From assembly GCF_005144415.1 (NCBI RefSeq), contig NZ_SWJE01000002.1:261723-325722 (forward strand): a DNA stretch of 64,000 bases. Reading direction: 5' to 3'. Position numbers and translations under genes: made by a program. This stretch comes from Trinickia terrae (lineage in GTDB: Bacteria; Pseudomonadota; Gammaproteobacteria; Burkholderiales; Burkholderiaceae). This document shows positions 8,783-17,351 of the stretch, in pieces. Numbering within the stretch: the first letter of the stretch is position 1; each line of letters begins with the position of its first letter. The notes under the pieces are model-generated. The model had not been told where the DNA came from, searched no databases, and saw nothing but the letters and a program-made list of their open reading frames with translations.

Positions 8783-9262
8783 TCACCGAACCAGCCCGAT
8801 CTCGAATTCCATCTTGCGAATACGCGCCTCAACCTTCGAATCATAATCCGGCGTAATTCTGTAATCCTCCGGCCAACTGGTCGTTACGCTGCATAGCTGC
8901 ATGCTTCTTTGCGGACGGGAGTTTTGCGGACTGTCGCCATTTGTGATGTACCAAGCGTCGTCCGCACAACGCTGCTCAACTAAATCCGCGCTTTTGAACG
9001 CCCTACTCTTTGCCAGAATGCCGATCGCCTGATGCATTTCGAATGGAATATCGCGGCGGATTTCGCGAGCGGCTTGGACGTTCCCCCTCGACTCAACCCG
9101 ATTCGCCGTTGCCGATAAGCACTGCATCTTCAATTGAAGATATTGCTTGCAGCTCGGGCCTAGCTCATCGGCCCGGCAAGCACCTGCGTGCAGCGCAATT
9201 GCCGCAATAACTGCGGCGGCGACTCGCCCCGCCCCCGTGAGACCGATTTCTAGTTTGATCAT
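8783..9262 (-). CDS. Exported hypothetical protein, first gene of the operon
   Basis: 159 residues with a signal peptide (AAAVIAAIALHAGACRA) and then a mature domain with several Cys residues that could form disulphides. It resembles lysozyme-inhibitor-sized periplasmic proteins only in general layout, and I do not assign it. It heads five minus-strand genes (9262 down to 7120) and is divergent from the XRE regulator at 9425. Confidence 0.5.
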   Translation of the reverse strand: MIKLEIGLTGAGRVAAAVIAAIALHAGACRADELGPSCKQYLQLKMQCLSATANRVESRGNVQAAREIRRDIPFEMHQAIGILAKSRAFKSADLVEQRCADDAWYITNGDSPQNSRPQRSMQLCSVTTSWPEDYRITPDYDSKVEARIRKMEFEIGLVR

Positions 9263-9336
9263 GTGACTTCATCCCGTGGGTCTTTCTGTCATTTTCCAGT
9301 GACAAACGCCGCCAGCGCGACTGGGGTAGCCGTCAA

Positions 9337-9365
9337 TTGTCACTCATAGTGCGTGCTACTATAGA
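9337..9365 (+). promoter_or_regulatory. Sigma-70-type promoter of the XRE regulator gene
   Basis: TTGTCA at 9337-9342 and TATAGA at 9360-9365 are separated by exactly 17 nt. Transcription would start near 9372, before the palindrome at 9411 and the ATG at 9425. Confidence 0.55.
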
Positions 9366-9410
9366 GAGTGGCTTCATAAAGGTCAAACCCATACCCTCCG
9401 TTGGATGTTT

Positions 9411-9422
9411 TTGGACGTCCAA
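9411..9422. promoter_or_regulatory. Palindromic operator candidate TTGGACGTCCAA
   Basis: A perfect 12-bp palindrome ends 2 nt before the ATG at 9425 and lies downstream of the predicted promoter. It is a likely self-repression site for the XRE protein. Confidence 0.45.
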
Positions 9423-9424
9423 CG

Positions 9425-9667
9425 ATGGATTACGACCCGCTAGAGTTGTTCGGAAAACGGCTGGTGGAGCTGAGGAAGGCGAAGAGCTGGTCTCAGGAGA
9501 GGCTCGCCCTCGAATCTGGCTTGGCGAGGTCGTATGTTGGCGGCATCGAGCGCGGTCAACGGAACATCGCCCTCTACAACATCTGCGTCCTAGCTGAGAC
9601 ACTGGGCGTCGAGCCAAGCGAGATGCTGGCGTTTGAGCCTGCGCATGGGAAGCATCGGCGCAGGTAG
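9425..9667 (+). CDS. XRE-family helix-turn-helix regulator
   Basis: 80 residues forming one Cro/C1-type HTH domain (LRKAKSWSQERLALESGLARSYVGGIERGQRN, residues about 17-48, as separate helices). ATG 9425 is preferred; ATG 9401 is also open but would include the palindrome. It is divergent from the five-gene exported-protein operon and probably controls itself and that operon. The YVGGIERG segment closely matches YMGGIERG in the regulator at 34476. Confidence 0.8.
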   Translation: MDYDPLELFGKRLVELRKAKSWSQERLALESGLARSYVGGIERGQRNIALYNICVLAETLGVEPSEMLAFEPAHGKHRRR

Positions 9668-9672
9668 GCCAG

Positions 9673-9903
9673 TCACGCCTCCCGGTCCCGGCGCGCGTAC
9701 TCGGCCCACGCCGAGTCGATTAGCGATAGCGGGACCTCATTGGACTCACACCCCGGCACGTTTTCCAGGAGATTCAGCAGCATGTCGGTGAAAGTGGCCC
9801 GCGAAAGGGAACAGCCAAAGTCCTCACGCACCGCAACAGCCAGATCACGAATCTGTTCAGCGGTAAGTGGCGGGAACCCGTCGTCGAAAAAGTTGGCGTT
9901 CAT
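9673..9903 (-). CDS. Hypothetical acidic small protein
   Basis: 76 residues, acidic and helical in appearance, starting MNANFFDDGFPPLTAEQ. It is convergent with the XRE gene, with stops 5 nt apart. No family recognised. Confidence 0.5.
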   Translation of the reverse strand: MNANFFDDGFPPLTAEQIRDLAVAVREDFGCSLSRATFTDMLLNLLENVPGCESNEVPLSLIDSAWAEYARRDREA

Positions 9904-10117
9904 GCCACGACTATCCTTCAGAGGGCCCTGCCGGGCAACGCGACCGAATCTCCCAGTGCTGGATCGGCATATACTTGTGCCCTAGCTAGTCGCCGAGAAC
10001 CCACAGACACCGGCGAGAAGTTCGCCAAGCAGGTACCAGTGAAGCTGACAGGAAGAATCCGGCGCACGCGACAACGCTACACGTTCAGAACAAGACCGAC
10101 CGACAAGAGCATCACAT

Positions 10118-10870
10118 ATGGCCACACGGCAGAAGACCAAGAAAGCGAAACCCGGCACCTTTGCCGACCGATTTTTGGCACGATTGCGCGAGCTCACGAA
10201 CGAAGATCGCGACATGATTCCCAACAAGACGCTTCGTGAATCCCTTGGCTGGGACGACGACAGATATCAGCGCGTTAAACGGAATCTTGTCGACCAGCAG
10301 CTAGTGAAGGTCGGTCAGGGGCACAGCGGGCTGATTGGCCTATCCGGTCCTCTTACGGAGCCTGAGTCGCCAGAGCCTACGCAAGATGCCGAAATTCGTC
10401 CGTTGACGCTATTCCTGTCCTACTCACATGCGGATGAGCAACTAAAGAACGAGCTATTGAAGCACCTCGTTCCGCTGCAGCGCATCGGCCTGATAAACGC
10501 TTGGCATGATCGGAAGCTTAAGGCAGGCGACGATATCGACCACGAAATACTCACACAGATGAGAAAAGCCGATATTGCGTTGTTTCTGATTAGCGTTGAT
10601 TTCATTAATTCCGCCTATTGCCATGATGTCGAACTCAGCGAGGCGCTCGCCATGCATTCGCGCGGGGAAGTAACGCTTATACCGGTCGTGCTGCGAAGCT
10701 GCCTATGGCAGCACACCGCTCTCAAGGAACTCCTCGCTCTTCCTCGCGACGGGAAGGCGGTAAAATCCTGGCCCGATCAGGACGAAGCTCTGGCGAGCGT
10801 CGCCGAAGGAATCAGATTGAAGGCCATCGAACTGCAGCAGGAGAAGCAACATTCGCTTGGCCGCGCGTAA
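10118..10870 (+). CDS. TIR-domain protein, probable defence effector
   Basis: 250 residues. The N-terminal 80 look like a winged-helix or adaptor domain. A bacterial TIR domain follows from about residue 93: LTLFLSYSHAD, then INAWHDRKLKAGDDI, then DIALFLISVDFINSAYC, with HDVELSEAL holding the Glu expected for NAD-cleaving TIRs. Known bacterial TIR proteins cleave NAD during phage attack, and I infer a similar role here. It is convergent with the nuclease gene ending at 10893, next to the helicase-nuclease gene and tRNA-Gly. Confidence 0.8.
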   Translation: MATRQKTKKAKPGTFADRFLARLRELTNEDRDMIPNKTLRESLGWDDDRYQRVKRNLVDQQLVKVGQGHSGLIGLSGPLTEPESPEPTQDAEIRPLTLFLSYSHADEQLKNELLKHLVPLQRIGLINAWHDRKLKAGDDIDHEILTQMRKADIALFLISVDFINSAYCHDVELSEALAMHSRGEVTLIPVVLRSCLWQHTALKELLALPRDGKAVKSWPDQDEALASVAEGIRLKAIELQQEKQHSLGRA

Positions 10871-10892
10871 GACCATGCCGAGCGTAGGACCG

Positions 10893-11381
10893 CTACGCTC
10901 GGCGCTCAATGACTTCCGTTCCGGTATCGCCTCTGTACACCGCGAAGCAAATAAGACGGTCACGTAATTCAGGTGGCGACACTTCCACGTAGGTCTCGGC
11001 GGAATCAATGTTGACAAACATCGCCAGTGGATAGTCGAGGACTTCAGTCATAACCCGCAGCTTTTCGAAGTCCAAGATAGCTTGCCGTTCGGTGGACCGT
11101 CGCTTGATCTCCAAGACTGCATGGTTGCCGTCTGTTCGTGCTCGATGGCGAGACGGATCGAATGGTTCATGGATGACGATGTCAGGCCTTTGCGATATAC
11201 CGTGAATGAGTAGTCGCTTTTGATATTCTTGCTCGATCACGGTCCCTGCGGTCAGCGGTACACGCCGATGAAGCTCAATGATGAGCGCCCCTTGGAAACC
11301 GCGCTCGGTTTCGAAAAAACGCGGCTCGATGATCGAGGAAAGCGCTGCACGGAAAGCCCCGATCAAGTTTTCCCTTCTCAT
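10893..11381 (-). CDS. PD-(D/E)XK nuclease-like protein
   Basis: 162 residues. RPDIVIHEP, then about 20 residues later HAVLEIKRRST, gives the Asp and Glu-x-Lys of a PD-(D/E)XK active site, with an upstream Glu also available. It lies 65 nt downstream of the large helicase on the same strand and is probably co-transcribed. Such pairs often act in DNA degradation or anti-phage defence. The exact family is not identified. Confidence 0.65.
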   Translation of the reverse strand: MRRENLIGAFRAALSSIIEPRFFETERGFQGALIIELHRRVPLTAGTVIEQEYQKRLLIHGISQRPDIVIHEPFDPSRHRARTDGNHAVLEIKRRSTERQAILDFEKLRVMTEVLDYPLAMFVNIDSAETYVEVSPPELRDRLICFAVYRGDTGTEVIERRA

Positions 11382-11446
11382 AAGACACTCAATGGCGCTA
11401 CCAGTTCACGTGCTTTGGGAGCACACCGCTTCATTCGCGGACTTCA

Positions 11447-14350
11447 TCAAGGGTAGATCCTAAATGGAAGGTCATCCGCCTTTGCCTGACCGGGCGTTGC
11501 AAGCCACTGCCATAGTTGAGCTTGCGTAAGGTTCCCTTCACAAAGCCGGAGAAGCGCCTCACCGAGATCGTGACTCTCCACAACGGCCAGTCTACCGCAC
11601 GCGTTGATCACGCTTGGCACGCTGGGGTCTACGCCGGGATGGCAGAGCGTTACGCAGAATGTTTCCTTGTATCCGTGAACCTCTGATGCGGCCAAAACCT
11701 CGACCGCAGAGTTGTAATCAACCAACTTATCATTGACTTTCGACTTCAACTCGATGACGAGAGGCGGTGAATCCGTGAGTTCAAGAAGATAGTCGGGAGC
11801 TCCCGTTACCGTCTTATCGTCCAGGCGCTGAAACTTGATGTTGAGCAACTGCATGACCTTTTCGAAGGCGGCCTCAAACGCAGTGCCCCGGGAGGTATAG
11901 TAGGTCTCCACATGTTGAGCGTTGGGGCAGCGCTTTGCACGCACAGCATGCCTCTCCGCAACTCGCTGACGTTGCTGCTGCTTCCACTGCCTCGAAGCAT
12001 CACGCAACCAGTTCGCTTTCGCATGTGGCGACGGCTGAACCTTCTCAAACACGCTTAATCGAACTGCATCAGCTTCTGGCGTGCCTAGCATCAACTGATC
12101 CAGCGATACATATCCACGCAGTCGAAGCCCAAGTATTTCGCTACGGGTCAACGCGAAGGCACCGCCCCGCGTGTTCAACCAAGTCATCCAGACTACGTCG
12201 TCGGGAAGCCCTTCGGCAACGCGTATTGCCAACCGACGGATGTATCGCGGTAGCTTTCGAAGATTAGCAAGTTGGTCGTCCGGGATCAAGAGATATGGCA
12301 GCCTAACCATGCCCGGCGCCCTAACATCCGCCGCGGCTTCTATAATCGACGCAACCCCTTGTAACACCCAACAGACATTCCGAAACATATCTCGCAGATG
12401 TCCGGCGCTCAACGTCTCGAATGAATTTTCCAAGTCTCGAAGCGTGGCCCCATTGATCCAGTCAATGGTGATCTTAGCGGCGTTGATGGGATGCGGGTCC
12501 GATTGCCAAACCGGCTCGATCAGTTCTGCCTTATAGCGATCAGCGTCTATCAGGAAGCGCTCACCCATCTGAAACGGCAGCGGCCGAGTCTGCTTTGCAC
12601 GTTTCCCACCGCGGAACTCGGGGGAGCTAAAACATGCGGCGACCGTTAGGAACGCCAGTTTGTTCGCGTCTCCCGGGCTTGCCGCAGCAGGAAGATACCC
12701 AGACAGAATGGACGCTTGCTTCACTAGATGGCGCACAAGCACAGTCCCGGTCTCAGGGAGCAGTCCAGAGTGGGCGATTGCTTTGCCCAACTGTGTCGCT
12801 ACAAGGCGTCCGGAACTCGCTTCGAGCAGCAGGGCCTCCTGGACAAGATAATCTATCGACTGTCCCAGCAACCTCGACCAAGAAAGAAATGCGGAGGTGT
12901 TCCGATCTTCTTCTCTTAATCCACTCAACGTCGATTTAACGAGCGAATCCACCTCCGCCCTAGACGCACAGAGTCCAGATGCAACAAGCTGTAGCGTCAG
13001 CTGATCGAACCTGCTCGGACCGATTCTTGACTCTAATGGTGGGAGACTACCGAGGTCTAGGTACTGCCTCGACGCACGCGCTTGCTGCTCTTGCTGCGCC
13101 AAAAAAATAACGCGGCCGTGTTCATGCTCAAACCCCATCCGCCCCACACGGCCCGCCATATTATGAAATTCCGCAGATGGGATCGGTTCAAAACGTCTTT
13201 GATCGAAGTTCCAACGTTCCCATAAAATTATCGCAGCCCCCAACGGGAAATTGACGCCTGCAGCTAAAGTCGTCGTGGCGAACACAACGTCGAGCTTTCC
13301 TTCAAGAAGATGCTGTTCGATAACGGACCGCTCTTCTTCGGTCAGATCCGCGCTATGCACAGCAAATCTAAACGGCAAATATTGCGCCAAGCGCGAATTG
13401 GCCGAGGTCGCTGGAAACGCATCGAATGCGAGAGAAAGTTGCCCGCTAATGCCCTTTGATACTGACTTGAAGTACCCGTCTGCGAGTTCGTAGATCTGTC
13501 GCCGGGTGGCACAAAACACTATGATCGGGCTTGGCGCTGGCCTTTGATTCAGCAGCACTGCCAAGGTGCTTAACACATCTAATCGAATGCCTCCTGCGTG
13601 CGCCGTGTGCGTGATATTTTCGGGAGCTGCCGTTTCGACCGAGAATATCCCTCCACTTGCCCAGCATTCGTATCGGAGCGGTTTCTCGCGTTTGTGCTCG
13701 ACAACCAGCACTACGCCAAGCCAGTGAGCAAGCTCTTGAGCATCCCTAGCCTGCAACACAGCTGAAAGACCGACAAACTGCTTCCAGCCCGCGTTACGTA
13801 GCAGGGACAGTAGGACCTCCACGTTCTGTCCACGATGTTCGTCGCCGATGAGCTGGATCTCGTCACACACCACGACAGTGGAGGTCATATCAGCCGGCAC
13901 GCCACCAGCCGACAAAAGTGCTAGATATTTTTCGTAGGTGGCGACAACCAGTGGTGCCTGGAGCGGGTTCCTCGGCACACTTCCATCTGCCGCCTCGACG
14001 TAGTCGCCAGTCGCGATCACTAGTGACGCTAGGTCACCACCTAGGTGGCTGCCAATCAGGAGCGAGCGGAAGTCGTCAAATTTCTGTCTAGCGAGTGCGC
14101 GGTGGGTAAGTAAATAAACAGTGCGACAATTCTGCTCAAGCCCGTGCGCGATTGCCCAAAGCGCTATCTGGGTCTTGCCTGTGGACGTTGGTGAAACGAC
14201 GAGTGCGCTTTCTCCTCGCCCAACGCCCGCATTTAGCGCCGCGAACTGTGCATCGGTTAAAGAAACGCCCTCGCCATCGTCTTCACGGTGGACAAGCGAC
14301 GCTAAGGTTGCGGCCGAAAGCCCATGGTTTTCCGGAAGCTCGAATTTCAT
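11447..14350 (-). CDS. Ski2-like DEAD/DEAH helicase fused to a C-terminal nuclease
   Basis: 967 residues. Walker A PTSTGKT is at about 54-60, a DEIQ box at about 163, and motif VI NMAGRVGRMG at about 405. AGVNFPLGAAI and the following region resemble the Ski2/Hel308 type. Near residues 830-870, DYLLELTD followed by LVIELKSKVND forms a second PD-(D/E)XK site, so the protein combines unwinding and cutting. It is followed by the small nuclease gene at 10893-11381. The gene begins about 270 nt from tRNA-Gly, a usual hot spot. I infer a defence role. It resembles helicase-nuclease defence systems in outline, but I cannot match it to a named one. Confidence 0.8.
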   Translation of the reverse strand: MKFELPENHGLSAATLASLVHREDDGEGVSLTDAQFAALNAGVGRGESALVVSPTSTGKTQIALWAIAHGLEQNCRTVYLLTHRALARQKFDDFRSLLIGSHLGGDLASLVIATGDYVEAADGSVPRNPLQAPLVVATYEKYLALLSAGGVPADMTSTVVVCDEIQLIGDEHRGQNVEVLLSLLRNAGWKQFVGLSAVLQARDAQELAHWLGVVLVVEHKREKPLRYECWASGGIFSVETAAPENITHTAHAGGIRLDVLSTLAVLLNQRPAPSPIIVFCATRRQIYELADGYFKSVSKGISGQLSLAFDAFPATSANSRLAQYLPFRFAVHSADLTEEERSVIEQHLLEGKLDVVFATTTLAAGVNFPLGAAIILWERWNFDQRRFEPIPSAEFHNMAGRVGRMGFEHEHGRVIFLAQQEQQARASRQYLDLGSLPPLESRIGPSRFDQLTLQLVASGLCASRAEVDSLVKSTLSGLREEDRNTSAFLSWSRLLGQSIDYLVQEALLLEASSGRLVATQLGKAIAHSGLLPETGTVLVRHLVKQASILSGYLPAAASPGDANKLAFLTVAACFSSPEFRGGKRAKQTRPLPFQMGERFLIDADRYKAELIEPVWQSDPHPINAAKITIDWINGATLRDLENSFETLSAGHLRDMFRNVCWVLQGVASIIEAAADVRAPGMVRLPYLLIPDDQLANLRKLPRYIRRLAIRVAEGLPDDVVWMTWLNTRGGAFALTRSEILGLRLRGYVSLDQLMLGTPEADAVRLSVFEKVQPSPHAKANWLRDASRQWKQQQRQRVAERHAVRAKRCPNAQHVETYYTSRGTAFEAAFEKVMQLLNIKFQRLDDKTVTGAPDYLLELTDSPPLVIELKSKVNDKLVDYNSAVEVLAASEVHGYKETFCVTLCHPGVDPSVPSVINACGRLAVVESHDLGEALLRLCEGNLTQAQLWQWLATPGQAKADDLPFRIYP

Positions 14351-14623
14351 GGTGGTCTCTCTTGCGCTTATCGTTCGAAGTGCGGGAACAACATCGAAAC
14401 TGGTATTTTTTACCGAGCACAGACATACCGAAGCTTCCCAATTCTACAGTCGAATCGGGCGCTTCTTGCGCAAGTTTGTATCCGTAGGCGGAGTCGTGCT
14501 GGGCGGGTCAGAAGGAAGCAAGCGCTGCCAGCAAGAACTTCCGGAGTGGCGCCACTTTTCACGCCAGCAGCCACGCCACCGCTCTCCCCAACCCACCCAA
14601 AACCCTGTAGAATTGCGTGCTCC

Positions 14624-14698
14624 GCGGGCGTCGTATAATGGCTATTACCCTAGCTTCCCAAGCTAGAGACGTGGGTTCGATTCCCATCGCCCGCTCCA
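14624..14698 (+). tRNA. tRNA-Gly (anticodon CCC)
   Basis: A complete cloverleaf is visible. The acceptor strands GCGGGCG (14624-14630) and CGCCCGC (14688-14694) pair perfectly. The anticodon stem CTAGC/GCTAG encloses TTCCCAA, giving anticodon CCC. The T-arm GTGGG TTCGATT CCCAT is present and CCA is encoded at 14696-14698. Its 3' end is the integration site of the element that follows. Confidence 0.93.
14679..14698. repeat. Left attachment repeat within tRNA-Gly
   Basis: GATTCCCATCGCCCGCTCCA is the last 20 nt of the tRNA, including CCA, and is repeated exactly at 34895-34914. The element keeps an intact tRNA gene on this side. Confidence 0.88.
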
Positions 14699-14806
14699 AA
14701 ACCGCCCCAGCCTTATCTAACAAGGCTTTGCGGGTGGTGCTGCAGAATCCAACCCACACGTAGCACCCACAGTCTGCTCAAAATATAGGCACTCGGAGCC
14801 AATCGA

Positions 14807-16180
14807 GTGCCCATCAAAATCCCCCGGCTTGTTCGCGACAGCAAGACAGGCATCTTCTATTTCCGCTACACCCTTCCCCGTCATCTGGCCGCCCAGATTA
14901 ATCAGACAAGCATTTATACTTCGCTTCGGACCAGGAACAACAAACAGGCTCGCGCAATGGCCGCGATGCTCAACTATGGGATCGAAATGAGCAAGCCAAT
15001 CGACCTGAGCAAGGTCAGGGAACTTCTCAAGATCAACATCGCTGAGGGTGTTTTCGAAGCGGACACCGAAGACGAGCAGGAACGAGGATTGAGAATTCTC
15101 GAACAGATGGCATCGCTGCGACAAAACGCCGCACCCAAACCATCAGCCAGCCCTGACCGCATCCGGTCGGCAGAGCGATCGCCGCAAACCGCGCCGCCCC
15201 AAAAGCATACGCACCTCATGGCCGCCATTGTGCCGGGATACATCAAGGAAATTGAATCCAGCCTGAAGCCAGCCACCGTTTACAAGCACAAGCAGACACT
15301 CAAGCTCTTCATCGACCAGGCCGGGGACAAGCTGATCGACAGTTACACGAAGGAAGACCTTACGGCGTTTAAAACACAGATGCTGAATGCGGGCCGCGTT
15401 GCTCACACGGTCAATCAATGCCTGTCGCATATCAAGAGCTTCTTCGCATTTGCAGCTGGTAACGGCTATGCGGAAGTAAAACGGAATCCCGTTGATGACA
15501 TGTTCATCAAGAACGCGAAGAATGCCATCAAGAAGCGGGAGATGTTTTACGACGACGATCTTGCTGTGATATTCGACTGGAAAAACTACCAGAAGCTCGC
15601 TATCAAACCCGACTACTTCTGGGGTCCGCTCATCTGTCTCTATAGTGGCATGCGCATTGAGGAAGCAACATCCCTTGAAATCGCTGATATCAAAGAGCAA
15701 GACGGCATCCCGTTCTTTCGCGTGCTCGATGCCAAAACGCCCGCAGGTAACCGCCCGGTTCCTATTCACTCGAAGCTGATCGAACTCGGCCTTCTCGATT
15801 TCGTCAAGCGCGTTCAGTCCGTGCCTGACCGTGAAAACGAACGGCTGTTCTGGTATCTGATCGACGGGCACAACGGCACGAAGAAAAACCTCTCCCGACG
15901 ATTCTCCGAATATCTGCAAAAGCTCGGCGTTAAATCCGACGCAACCTGCTTTCATTCGCTCAGACATACGACCATCACCCGGTTTGCCGGACTGAACGTG
16001 AATAACAGCACGATCTATCAGTTGACCGGCCACGCGGAAAAAGGCAAAGGCAATGCGCACTTCGACTACCTGCATATGCTGCCCATGCCAACGCTCAAGG
16101 CCGCCATTGAAGCCCTCGACTTCCACGAGCGGATCGATTTCAGCAACTTCAATCATCGCCGAGCTTTCACCGTTTTCTGA
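14807..16180 (+). CDS. Tyrosine integrase of the tRNA-Gly element
   Basis: 457 residues from GTG 14807, with GGAG about 9 nt before. The domains are an N-terminal region of the type found in long phage integrases, a core-binding domain (about 130-220) and a catalytic domain. Catalytic residues are Arg in YSGMRIEEA, Lys in VLDAKTPAG, the HSLRHTTIT box, His in LTGHAEKG and Tyr in HFDYLHM. It lies directly after its target tRNA, the standard arrangement for such elements. Confidence 0.93.
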   Translation: MPIKIPRLVRDSKTGIFYFRYTLPRHLAAQINQTSIYTSLRTRNNKQARAMAAMLNYGIEMSKPIDLSKVRELLKINIAEGVFEADTEDEQERGLRILEQMASLRQNAAPKPSASPDRIRSAERSPQTAPPQKHTHLMAAIVPGYIKEIESSLKPATVYKHKQTLKLFIDQAGDKLIDSYTKEDLTAFKTQMLNAGRVAHTVNQCLSHIKSFFAFAAGNGYAEVKRNPVDDMFIKNAKNAIKKREMFYDDDLAVIFDWKNYQKLAIKPDYFWGPLICLYSGMRIEEATSLEIADIKEQDGIPFFRVLDAKTPAGNRPVPIHSKLIELGLLDFVKRVQSVPDRENERLFWYLIDGHNGTKKNLSRRFSEYLQKLGVKSDATCFHSLRHTTITRFAGLNVNNSTIYQLTGHAEKGKGNAHFDYLHMLPMPTLKAAIEALDFHERIDFSNFNHRRAFTVF

Positions 16181-16200
16181 GCCTTCAGCATGAACTCTCG

Positions 16201-17277
16201 GTGCCGCATGTTCCGCTATCTATACGACACAAGTGGGGAATTCGCTTGACTACCACCTATAGTTCTAATTTGGCACAGACCGTAAAGCCTTCTATGCGAT
16301 CGGATGACGCACGATTGGTATTCTGGATCGTCATTGTTGTCACCTTCGCATCGCTAATTGTTCTGCTTTGCTACGCACTTCGGTTTCCGCACTTCCCAGT
16401 CGCCGATACGGAGGAATGGGCTCGATATGGCGAATACGTCGGGGGTACTATCGGCCCGATCGCTGGGTTCGCGACTATCGTCATCCTTTGGCGCACGCTC
16501 CAGATTCAGCGCGCGGACGCTCGGGACACAGCCCACAACTTCTCGGAGCAGCTTGCGGCAACCAGGAAGCAACTCGCCGCGACTCAAATTCAGGGGTTCG
16601 AGCAATCCCTGTTTTCATGGCTTTCGCTACACAGAGATATTCTCAATGCCGTTCAACTACAACCGATCGAACGCGCAATGAGCAATATTAGAGGATTGCA
16701 TGCGCTAGAGCATTGGTACACTGCAACGTTCGATGAGGATACGGTATCGACAGAACTTCGGGGATGGCTACTCGAAACCGAAGCGCCGGGCGAGTATGAC
16801 AATTCGCTCATCGCAGCTTCATTCACGAAGCTCGAAACACTTCCTGAGTTTGCTCAAGCACAGGCTCAGGAAATCCTGCTCGAAAGATGGGAGGATCTCT
16901 ACAAAGGGGCCTCCTTTCAGCTCGACGCCTACTTCAGAACACTCTTTCGCCTTTTCAAGTGGATCGATAGCACGTCGTCCAGTCTACTCACGCCGGAGCA
17001 ACGGTGGGAATACGCCGCTCTGGTGCGCGCTCAACTATCATGGATCGAACTCGCATTTTTATTCTTTAACGGTATGACTGAGAGGGGCAAGGCGTTTGTA
17101 CCGTATTGTCAAAAATATGCTCTCTTTGATAACTTCGATACTAGCAATGATTCCGTGTTGAGCTTCCTACGCGCGCGAAAATCCAATCCATATGGAGCCA
17201 GCGCCTTCAGTTCAACGCAGGCACGAAAGAACCCAGCATTAGGTATGCAACCTAGTGCAACTGCTCCGATTGTGTAG
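16201..17277 (+). CDS. Putative phage abortive infection protein (putAbiC-like)
   Basis: 358 residues if read from GTG 16201; the start is uncertain and an ATG at 16294 is possible. Two membrane segments near the N-terminus (VFWIVIVVTFASLIVLLCYAL and, after EYVGGTIGPIAGF, a second) are followed by a coiled-coil-like stretch and a soluble domain ending in LVRAQLSWIELAFLFFNG. The membrane start with YGEYVGGTIGP and the AQLS-EL-LFFNG motif match my memory of the putAbiC family, linked to phage exclusion. It lies between the integrase and the replicase, suggesting cargo. Membrane location is inferred. Confidence 0.65.
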   Translation: MPHVPLSIRHKWGIRLTTTYSSNLAQTVKPSMRSDDARLVFWIVIVVTFASLIVLLCYALRFPHFPVADTEEWARYGEYVGGTIGPIAGFATIVILWRTLQIQRADARDTAHNFSEQLAATRKQLAATQIQGFEQSLFSWLSLHRDILNAVQLQPIERAMSNIRGLHALEHWYTATFDEDTVSTELRGWLLETEAPGEYDNSLIAASFTKLETLPEFAQAQAQEILLERWEDLYKGASFQLDAYFRTLFRLFKWIDSTSSSLLTPEQRWEYAALVRAQLSWIELAFLFFNGMTERGKAFVPYCQKYALFDNFDTSNDSVLSFLRARKSNPYGASAFSSTQARKNPALGMQPSATAPIV

Positions 17278-17313
17278 ATGTGTGGTCGATTCAGACTTGA
17301 CTGTAAGGCAAAA

Positions 17314-17349
17314 GTTTTGTTTGTTAGTCATCAGACTAACAAACAAAAC
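17314..17349. promoter_or_regulatory. 16-bp perfect inverted repeat abutting the replicase start
   Basis: GTTTTGTTTGTTAGTC at 17314-17329 is exactly mirrored at 17334-17349 across a 4-nt loop. The right arm ends 2 nt before the ATG at 17352. No Shine-Dalgarno sequence is visible. It may be a Rep operator or an mRNA hairpin that blocks initiation. Confidence 0.65.
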
Positions 17350-17351
17350 AA

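Noticed and set aside
10893-14350. Assignment of the helicase-nuclease pair to the Hachiman system
   Set aside because: The small partner is shorter than the HamA protein as I remember it and has a plain PD-(D/E)XK core; without a search the name is not supported.
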